Assembly (NCBI GenBank): GCA_030512335.1
Contig: JAULSU010000004.1
Span: 1,488,001 to 1,552,000 of the forward strand
From: Immersiella caudata
Taxonomy: Eukaryota; Ascomycota; Sordariomycetes; Sordariales; Lasiosphaeriaceae
Direction: 5' to 3'
DNA: 64,000 bases
Within the stretch, counting starts at the first letter, position 1. Every line of letters starts with the position of its first letter. Shown piece by piece: positions 56,331 to 64,000 of this stretch. The translations under genes and the position numbers were made by a program. Under the pieces are notes generated by a model. It was not told where the DNA came from. It saw only the letters and a list, made by a program, of their open reading frames with translations, and made no database searches.

Positions 56331-56412
56331 GGCATAATCAGATTGATAATGTGTTCATCATCGCGGAATTGCATAAAACCAATCCAAGGTAAATTTCGGT
56401 CATCATGATGCC
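56331..56412 (-). ncRNA. Box C/D snoRNA
   Basis: Box C ATGATGA at 56400-56406, C' ATGATGA at 56355-56361, box D CTGA at 56338-56341. GGCAT and ATGCC flank the boxes and form a 5-bp terminal stem. Guide space before D is 14 nt. In host intron 56274-56432. Target not identified. Confidence 0.85.
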
Positions 56413-56687
56413 TGGAATCCCTCTAATTGTACCTTTTCGAATTGTGCATGTTGCTCATCATGAAGGAGTTTTGTAGAGGGGAGAATGGAGGATTAACATA
56501 TCTGAGATGATGGGGATCGCGGATGGCGGTCGGGGAGGTAGCTGTGGGAGTGTCAATGAGGATTGTTCCAATCTCGAAACGATGTGAAGATGTGAGTGAT
56601 GGATGGGGAAAAAGCAAACGGCAAATTGCCTCAGACGCTAAGTTGTAATCAAAGATCGCTGCAAATATCCAAAACGGACGTACAGGA

Positions 56688-56752
56688 TTGTTTCAGTTTT
56701 CTCAAGGTATTACCATGATAGATTTCATGCTGTTGAAAGTCATCATAAGCAA
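56688..56752 (-). ncRNA. Box C/D snoRNA candidate
   Basis: Box C ATGATGA at 56740-56746 and box D CTGA at 56693-56696; TTG/CAA arms close it weakly. About 65 nt, a normal minimal length. In host intron 56659-56794 with donor GTATGG. Confidence 0.55.
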
Positions 56753-57402
56753 GCGCTTGCTGGTGCTGATGCTGGGGCATCTTTCATGCCATACCTAAAC
56801 TTGAGAGTGGGAAGTGTCTCAAGTTGCGGTATGAAATGATTTAGGTTGGGAAAGTGAAGAAAGTGCGGAATGGGTTTGAAGAAGCGCGATTGTAGGAGTG
56901 TGGGAGGAGGGAGGCAGAAACCAGGAAGAGTAATGTTCTTGAGGTGGCAGTGCGGGGCTGTGGGAGCGGGTTGGATGCAGTCGGGGAGTGCGAGTCTCAT
57001 ACCTTAGAAGATGAAGTGGGTGATGGAGGAGATGGTATAGTAAACAAGAAGTAAAAGAAGAAGGCAATGATAATCATCTTGATCATGAAGCTCCAATAGA
57101 TGGAAGATGTGTTGATGGTAGAAGGAAGTTGGAGTTGGAGGAAGAAGGCTGGTGGCGGAGGAGTAGAGAAAGAGTGATGTTTTGGAAGAGATCAAGGTGA
57201 GGAAGTGGGAGGTTGTGGGAAATAAATAGGGCCAGCGGGTTCCACGCCGCGCAGGACAGCAGAGCCTCGCCCGAATAGGCCAAACGACGCCCATTGATAC
57301 CCAGAAAAGAAGGACAGGAGTTGTATTCATCAGTAGAGGGAACCGGAGGCGAGGCTGTACCGCAAGGGTTCATGATGGGGGTGCGGGAAGGCACTCACTT
57401 AC

Positions 57403-59771
57403 CAGTTGCGATTTTCGGCGAGCTCTAGACTTCATATAAAGCGTTCGTGAGCTAAAATGAGATAGAGAGTTTGGATTCATGGCTTAGAAAGGCAGGTAAT
57501 AAAAGTTGCGGCTTTGAAAATCAAAGAACTGTGTGGGTGTTGTTTGTGGGGGTGATGGTGATGGCAGCCTCGTTGATAATTTCAGCGGAAATCTCAAAGG
57601 ACTGCACTCCGACTTTTGCGTTGGGAACCGCAATTCGTGGGCCTCACTACATCTGGACAGGGGTTTTCGTCTGGAATGGTGACGCTGCCCAAGAGTTCGT
57701 TTGCTCTAGGGCGAGGGCGGGTCACGATGAACCTTGACAACCAGGCAAACTCTTCACCAACTGTCACGAGAGTGTACTCTGGAAGCTGACCATAATGCGG
57801 ATGACTACATTGACGTCATAATGCTAAGAAGTGCCCAGATGATCTCGTTTGCGATGCTGAATGACGGGGCGATGGCGTTGTTGTCATGCCTACGCCTTCC
57901 TAGTCTAAGACGGCGATGTCATCATTTTTGCACTCCCCTCCTCGCAACATACCTAGGCGACAACAAGACCGCAGACGGCCACCAAACGTATCCAAGGACC
58001 TCAAAGCTACTAGATTTGCCTTTTTCAATTCCAGACTTGCGACTCTCCTCAACTCAGGGGTGAAAGGGGTAACTGGTGCACGAGAACCACCCCCTGACAC
58101 CACAGTCGCAACTCAACACACACACGGTGTGGCGCAACAGCCCCAGAACCTCCCCCAGCGTGTTGCATTCGGGCAACTGGCTCTGATTGCCTTGAAACTA
58201 TGCAGCTGGGTAGAAGGGGATTCTTGAGTGTGTAGGTGCTAGACTTGACGGCGACAGAATGACCCCTGACCTCAACTCATACGCGACAGAGTCAATTTGA
58301 TGCCAAAGACAGCGCCGAGACAAGTTTGCGAACTCCAACAATTTGCAGACACAAGGCTCAGAAAACTAGAAGGCGGCAAGTTCTGGTCGTTTTGAAAAGG
58401 GGCAACATACCATGGCGCCGAGAAATGGTGTTGCCGACTGGAGGCGAGCCGCGCAGCGAACTTTGAGCCCGGGGTCATCGAGCCCCGCTCGAGGGTATAC
58501 CCATCCAAGGCGATAGACAAGAACCTAAAGACAGATTTCGAATATCAAGCGGGACGCCCCGCATATCGGGCTTCCAGGAGTGCCATCGACCAATCGAGGC
58601 GGCCGACATTCGCTGGCATGGGTTCGCGACAGAGGCCCAAGGCTTAATCTGCTTGCTCCAAGTGGAGTTCCCGAAGTATACCTTTGGGTCCCTCGAGAAT
58701 CAAGAGTATATCCACGGAATGGCTCCGCTGAGGACTTGGGATAGCCTCGGCCGAAGCCGGCCCCAAGAAGAATCATGCGGATATATCAGCATGACGGGGC
58801 CGGGTACAGTCACCTGGGTGACCATGAGGGTCCTCGAGAATGAAGAGTTTTTAGATTGGTTGGGCAGTTCCAAAGGTCTGCTGAGACTTGAATGGAGCTC
58901 AACGAAGGCCTCCGGCCAAACGTAGAGACCAGTCTGGGCTTCGCTGGCAGTCGGCAGTCAGATAGGGGCTCAGAACTCAGTCAACTTGACCCGAGACGTT
59001 TGCGCGCTTATGCAAGGCCCTTGTGCAGAATCATGTGAAGGTCGGACCTTTGCGGCCCCTGGCCTCTGCTGGGCTCCAAAAGGCTCGGCCAAAGGAACTA
59101 CCGGCCATCCGGTAGACAGCAAGATCGGAATAGGCGGGCGCCCGGGTCCGAGGGAAGGAGCGTGGATTATGTAGACGAACGATGAGACTGCTGCAGTGTC
59201 GTGATTTTGGATTGTTGTGGCCCCTTTTTGATGGCCATGCGTGTCGATGTCTGGAATGCAGTGATTTGTCGCCGGAGTGCGGGGTGGGTGGTCGTCGGGG
59301 AAGGGGCGACCAAGTCGGCCCCAACAATTGGGTCACAGCGCTTGAAATTATACCGCTGCCTGTCAACCTCTCCAGTTGCAGGAGCCAATCTTGTCGGCCT
59401 CAAATGCGACCTTGGAGAGCCTGGGCATTTTTTCCAATCACTGACCGAGGAAGCCACCAGAAACCGAAAGAAGACCACGGCCCGAACCACGTTCGAGGCC
59501 ACGTTTAGGACCACGTTGGGCCTGAGGACGAAGCGATGGGTGGATCTTGGTCATGCCCATATGCGCGCCACGATCGGCCGCTCCTTTGGCCTCGTTCCGA
59601 CCCGGCCCTCCATGATGCGCTGGACAGACAACTTGGAAACTGACAAGGCTGAAGAACAGGCGGATCGGACACGGGGGATATAAACCCAGCGGTCGGGACA
59701 AGGGCCCGATTGCATGCATTTCCGAGATCTGGTCCTGTTGGTCAACATCCGAGTCTCCAGCAACGAAAATC
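57403..59771. other. 2.4 kb without a supportable gene
   Basis: Upstream of the snoRNA host, so its promoter and first exon may lie at 57403-57480. Frames such as 58653-58925 have no domain. No repeats of note. Confidence 0.4.
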
Positions 59772-60525
59772 ATGGAGCCTATATCGATAATTACCGGGGC
59801 GATTGCCTTTGCGTCGTCATGCGTCTTCACGCTGAGAGACATCAACGACGCCATCTCGAAAGCTGACGATGTGCCACATACACTTTCGACCCTCGAGCTG
59901 AAAATCGCACTGCTTTCCAGAGTTCTTTGCCGACTAGACGGAATGGTGCGGGAGGAGCAAGATCCGTCCGGACTTCTTCAAGACGACGGTTAGATTTTCA
60001 ACTCAGACGACTATTACCGGGCCTTGGAGGAAACAAACTCGGCAAGCTGTCAAAAAGCATGTTGGCATTCTGGAGAGAGGGGGACATTGCGCAGATGGTA
60101 CTCAGCGTTGAGCGAGAGCAGAGCTCGCTCCAGTTCATCATGACCTCTCACATGTGTTTGGATTCGTAAGTTCCCTGTCTTCAATTCTCGAGATTATGGG
60201 CTAGGTAGGCTAACGAAATTGTAGACCTTCCGCTGGACCGTTCCCCAACACACCGGTCCGCTCTCGCCCGCAACGCCGCAACACCGACTTTCTGTTGCCC
60301 GGAAAGGCGCACCAGACGAGGACTGCGATCCAAGTTTTCGAAGACGGAGACCAAGCAATGGGAGGGATAGAAACCAGCGAGCCACCTCCGGAATATAGCC
60401 TTCTTCAAGCAGCAAATCGGAACGGGCAGACACTCCAGGCGTGGGGCAAGAGCGGAGGAGCCGGGATGCTAGACGAGAATACACCCGGAAGTATAGGACT
60501 CTCAGAGGGACATCAATTCTCATAG
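59772..60525 (+). pseudogene. Fungal N-terminal-domain protein gene, frame-broken
   Basis: Begins MEPISIITGAIAFASSCVFTL, the hallmark of the fungal N-terminal domain found on STAND/NACHT proteins and small relatives (for example azaphilone-cluster protein L type). After about 73 residues the frame ends at a stop near 59993, while LRRLLPGLGGNKLGKLSKS, clearly the same domain, continues in another frame. That second frame splices (intron 60166-60224, GTAAGT, GCTAAC, TAG) into a 100-residue low-complexity tail ending at 60525. A weak 41-nt intron could bridge the break, but a frameshift is simpler; also about 30 residues usual for the domain seem to be missing. No NACHT or repeat domain follows. 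Confidence 0.55.
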
Positions 60526-61500
60526 CAAGAGTACACATTCGTTCCTTGTGGCCTTACAGCAGCTGGGGCTGGGCTACTTTCTAGGGCCTTTGACAGGCTA
60601 CACATTGCGGCACCAGGACCTAGAGGGTTTCGGGTGCCATTTGCTTGGGAGTCGGGTCTGGAATCGCGCTCTCGCTGAGTATTGGCCTCTCCTGGCAGCC
60701 AGAGCGGAAACGGGTTTTCCGAGCATGAATCTGTCATCGGATCAGCGTTCGACATGGATCAGCCACATCGGCTAGATAGCTGCATAGAATATCGAGGCTT
60801 TGCTGGCCAATACCGAATAAATTTGATCGCCACGATTTTCATGATCCTGAGGCGTACACGGACAGTTGTGGCGCCAAATGGTGTCATTGAGGGCTAAGGA
60901 ATACCCTTCCTGTCCACTAGAAACGGGAAAGGAACGGAAACCTTTTTCCAAATGTGACGTCTCAATCGTCCAAATGTGAGGTTGGATGTGACGGCAACTC
61001 GCGGTCGGAGGCCAGCAGGGTTGACACCGGCCACAATGGATCAAAGCCAACGATCCCAAAGAAAGCCAGACAAACTTTGGCTTAATCGCAGCCATCATGT
61101 TGGTTTTCTTTCACTTTTCACACCAGTTCTATCGCAAGCAAGGCCGGTATATTCCTCCTTGATGGCATTCAGGGGGTGCGAGGGAAATAGAGGGATAGGG
61201 TTCTGGCCGGGCCTCCAGAGAATTTTGTTGGGCTTTCCGAACGGCACGACTCCATTGGTCTCCTTTGCCTTTCGTCCCAAGAAAAAACACCCGGTGAGCG
61301 TTGAAATATTTTGCGCGAACGTCTCCTTTTATTCTTTTTGGTTCGAGATGAAAAGGCCCCTGAGTTCACTTTGCCCCACAGTGCGTAACTTTACCGCCTT
61401 CTGCCCCAAACCTCGGCATTTCCACTTTTTTCGGCCAGCCGCCAAACCCACCACTCACCATCAACACCACCCTCATCCATCACCAACCATCTCACCGACC
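60526..61500. other. Intergenic, upstream of lipid-droplet hydrolase
   Basis: An open frame enters the hydrolase from 60976 but its N-terminal part has no family character, so it is read as leader. Nothing else seen. Confidence 0.45.
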
Positions 61501-62558
61501 ATGGAATCCAACATGGGCGGCCCAAACGGGCACAAGGTTCTCGCCGTGCCCAGTCTCACATTTCCTTCCCCTCACCAATCCGACACTCACCGCCACCGCG
61601 TCCTCATCTTCTTCATCCCCGGCAACCCCGGCCTCATCGGCTACTACAAACCCTTCCTCTCCACCCTCCGCGCCCTTCTCAACGAGTCCGAGTCCCGCAC
61701 TGGCAGCACAGTCACTTACCATATACACGGTCAAAACCTCCTCGGCTTCTCCGACTCCGACCACGCCCAACCTTTCGGCCGCATCCCCCCCTTCACTCTC
61801 GAAGACCAAATCCTCCACACCTCCTCCACCCTCAAATCCCTCTCCGCCAGCTTCTCCAAAGTCCTTCTCATAGGCCACTCCGTAGGATCCTACATCGCCA
61901 TCGAATCCTTCCATCGCCATCACATCTCCCAAAACCTCACCCCAAGTCTCCACTCCGCAATCCTCCTCTTCCCTACCATCTCCCACATCGCACAATCCCC
62001 CAATGGCCGCCGCCTCACCGCCGTCGCGAACAACACCCTCCTAGATCGCCACGCGCATCGCTTCGCACGGTGGTTCCTCTACTTCTGGCCTGCCTGGTTA
62101 CTGTACTCCTTCCTCAGAATCATCCTCCGCCTCCCAGCCGACGGCGCAAAGGTAACCACCTCCTGGCTGAAAAGTCGCGACGGTGTCTGGCAAGCTTTGC
62201 ACATGGGCAAGGATGAGATGAGGACGATTACGGAGGAGAGGTGGAAGGAGGATTTGTGGGAGAATGGCGAGGATGAGGAGGAGAAGGATAAGTTTGTGTT
62301 TTTGTTTGGGAGGGGGGATCGGTGGGTGGCGGATCAGTGTCGGGATGCGTTTGTGGAGAGGAGGAGGGGGCATGAGAAGGGGAGGGTGAGGGTTGTGGTT
62401 GATGAGGGGGGGCTGCCGCATGCGTTTTGTTTGAGTAGGTTTTTCCGGGCGGTGGTTTCCGGGGTGAGAGTGGATGGTTTGCTAACTTGGTTTTAGGGCA
62501 TAGTGAGGTTGTTGCGGGTAAGGTGAAGGAGTGGGTGGAGGATATGGTTAGATGGTGA
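61501..62558 (+). CDS. Lipid-droplet-associated serine hydrolase (LDAH/DUF2305 family)
   Basis: Alpha/beta hydrolase of the LDAH family, which associates with lipid droplets. Exons 61501-62434 and 62497-62558; 331 aa. The ATG at 61501 has a strong context (accATGG). Motifs: FFIPGNPGLIGYY (oxyanion region), the nucleophile elbow LLIGHSVGSY with Ser127, a central membrane-inserting hydrophobic segment (WFLYFWPAWLLYSFLRIIL), FGRGDRWV with the likely catalytic Asp, and HAFCLRHSEVVA with the catalytic His; this His motif is completed by splicing across the last intron (GTAGGT, GCTAAC, TTTTAG). The reaction is still debated in other organisms. Confidence 0.9.
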
Positions 62559-63660
62559 TTATGGAGTGGTTACGGGCTCGACTTCAAGGTCTTCTTGGGA
62601 ATAGAAAGGACTGGCTAGATAGAGGATAGCTTTGTTTAGTCGTGAATAGAGGGCCTGAGTTAGAGACGAGATTTGTTGTATGGGAAAATAGAACTTGCAG
62701 ATGTACTCATTGCTGGTTAGGCAAGCCTATAGATTGAGAGAATAAACACTGGACTAGTTTATTGGCCCCGAGAGACGGCTTCGAAGAGCTCAAACAGTGA
62801 TGGCTGCTTGACAATGCTGAAAAATTACCTGCCCGTCATAATACTCGCGCTTCGCCTTGCCCTTTAGGATTGCCCGAGAGCGTCGTCGTTTAATGCTTCA
62901 TGGCAAGACAAAGTAATAATACTTCCACGCCATTCACCCTCTGGCATGTGGCTGTGCTCTTCTCGGCTTTCGAATACCTTGGTGAATTGAAGGAAGGGAT
63001 CGTGGTTGTCGTGGTTGTCGTGGTTGTCGTGGTTGTCGTGGTTGTCGTGGTTGTCGTCGTGCTTTGCAGTTGCCATTCCCGTTTCTCCGATTTGTGTAGA
63101 CTCTAAGTCAGCAAACAAGCATGGGAGCCCAACTCAATGATGGAGGCAGTACCATCAGCCCCTGCAGCCACCCCCAATCGCCGGGGAGTAGAAAAATCTG
63201 AGGCGATAGATTGAGTTTTAGTATTTTGTATAGAGAATGACGGGATAGTAAACAGTGAGGAGAAAACAATGTTGATTTCTTACCGACCTCCTCTCGATAG
63301 TTAAGCCAAAGTTAGAACTCGGCTAGGTGTCTACGGAAGTTGGTTACACTTCTACCAGGACACATGTAGGTGTGGCAGAGATGAGCTCACCACCCATAAG
63401 GCAGCCTAGAAGCCATGTGACGAAACGGAAAAGGGATTGTTTAACTGCAAAGAGGTGTTGGCGAGATATTTCCATACCCTTCAACCTAGACATAAGGCGT
63501 ATTACGAGCTTAGAAAGACATAAGGCAGTTTGAATAGACTCGTCGGGACCTAGGGAGGTAAGGTCTGTGGCATCGGCTATGATTTCGCCAACAAACCTTC
63601 GCTCACTTGTGGCGCTGGCTCCCGAAATTCTTTCTCAGGGGCAAAAACCTAACACCAAGT
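62559..63660. other. Intergenic with minisatellite
   Basis: Apart from the nine-base repeat listed separately, no feature is supported. A minus-strand 84-aa frame (62864-63118) exists only because of that repeat. Confidence 0.45.
63002..63055. repeat. Nine-base tandem repeat, six copies
   Basis: GTGGTTGTC repeated six times without change. On the minus strand it reads as His-Asp-Asn repeats within an 84-aa frame, on the plus strand as Val-Val-Val. Confidence 0.95.
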
Positions 63661-64000
63661 CCATATCGTTCCTCATACTATTCGTCACTATCTCACCTAC
63701 ACAACCTAGAAGACCTCATTCATCCCAACGCAAAACAAGATCCCTCAATGGCGCCCCAAATTGCACCACCTACTTCGCCCCCACCACCAGCACCACCATC
63801 GGCCGCCACATCCCCTTAGCCGAACCCATCATCGTCCTCGGAACCCTCCTACCTTACCCCTTCCTCCCACAACACAAGAACCCATCCAAAGATGGCCCCG
63901 ACGACAACCAAACACGGGAGCACTTCCTCCAGCTCAACTCCCTCATGCAGCTCTTCTGCGTACACAACCTCAGCTTCCTCCTCCTCTTCCTGCCATTCAT
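63661..64000 (+). CDS. Partial hypothetical protein running off the window
   Basis: From about 63700 an open frame continues to the window edge. It reads TTIGRHIPLAEPIIVLGTLL, then a Lys/Asp-rich loop, then a hydrophobic stretch (HNLSFLLLFLPF) that could be a membrane segment. The start codon was not found; an acceptor such as CAACCTAG near 63706 may open the exon. The frame starting at ATG 63748 stops after 23 codons and is not favoured. No family recognised. Confidence 0.4.

Larger units (their letters stand above)
54112..57402 (-). ncRNA. Putative intron-nested box C/D snoRNA host gene
   Basis: Minus-strand unit with repeated splice signals and no protein gene. Introns I can place: 56659-56794, 56274-56432, 55984-56234, 55697-55921, 55504-55646, 55211-55405, 54891-55133, 54685-54881, 54395-54603 and 54112-54328, with further donors at 57402 and 57002. 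Exons are short: 55922-55983, 55647-55696, 55406-55503, 55134-55210, 54604-54684 and 54329-54394 are 50-98 nt. Donors alternate between GTAAGY/GTACAC and GCAAGT; branch points such as CTAAC or CTGAC precede most acceptors. Most introns hold one box C/D candidate. Exons read through in part but contain stops when joined, so a noncoding host is preferred. Both ends are uncertain. Confidence 0.65.

Noticed and set aside
63002..63055. CRISPR-like array
   Set aside because: Nine-base contiguous repeats without spacers; a minisatellite.

Overview
This 64 kb window is nuclear DNA of a filamentous ascomycete (Pezizomycotina; probably a Sordariomycete, which is an inference). The signs are dispersed genes on both strands, short introns of about 41-205 bp with clear GT or GC donors and CTAAC/CTGAC branch points, and intron-containing tRNAs. 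The protein families are also typical: Zn2Cys6 regulators, a LaeA-type methyltransferase, GH10, GH72 and AA7 enzymes, a fungal lipoxygenase, Ytp1 and Alb1. No bacterial, viral or CRISPR features were seen.

Layout. 0.4-3.7 kb: an AA7 oligosaccharide oxidase tail-to-tail with a GH10 xylanase, a secreted plant-wall-degrading pair. 4.6-10.5 kb: a LaeA-like methyltransferase, an unknown 188-aa protein and a Cys-rich/Lys-rich small protein. 12.6-22.7 kb: a 115-aa conserved-looking protein, Sec72, a large Zn2Cys6 regulator with six introns, and a TauD-type dioxygenase. 26-33 kb: tRNA-Ser, a tandem GFA-domain protein, a Ytp1-like membrane protein, tRNA-Met and an M20 amidohydrolase. 33.3-35.2 kb: a decayed Zn2Cys6 regulator. 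36.3-43.4 kb: ribosomal protein eL18, tRNA-Arg, a paraoxonase-like lactonase and, divergent from it, a lipoxygenase. 43.9-50.1 kb: tRNA-Tyr, Alb1, an unknown 352-aa protein and a GPI-anchored GH72 glucanosyltransferase. 59.8-62.6 kb: a broken fungal N-terminal-domain gene and a lipid-droplet hydrolase. A gene of unknown function runs off the right edge.

The most unusual part is 54.1-57.4 kb on the minus strand. It has no convincing protein gene but is built of repeated units: a 5' splice site, a box C/D snoRNA (RTGATGA ... CTGA), a branch point with a 3' splice site, then a short exon of roughly 40-100 nt. At least six good snoRNA candidates are visible; one carries a guide matching a universal 18S rRNA segment. 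Six of about eleven host introns start with GC instead of GT. I read this as an intron-nested snoRNA host gene. Next to it, at 52.8-54.0 kb, five copies of a short dyad-containing motif occur that I cannot explain.

Stretches between genes are described individually; several 2-3 kb gaps hold no gene I can support.
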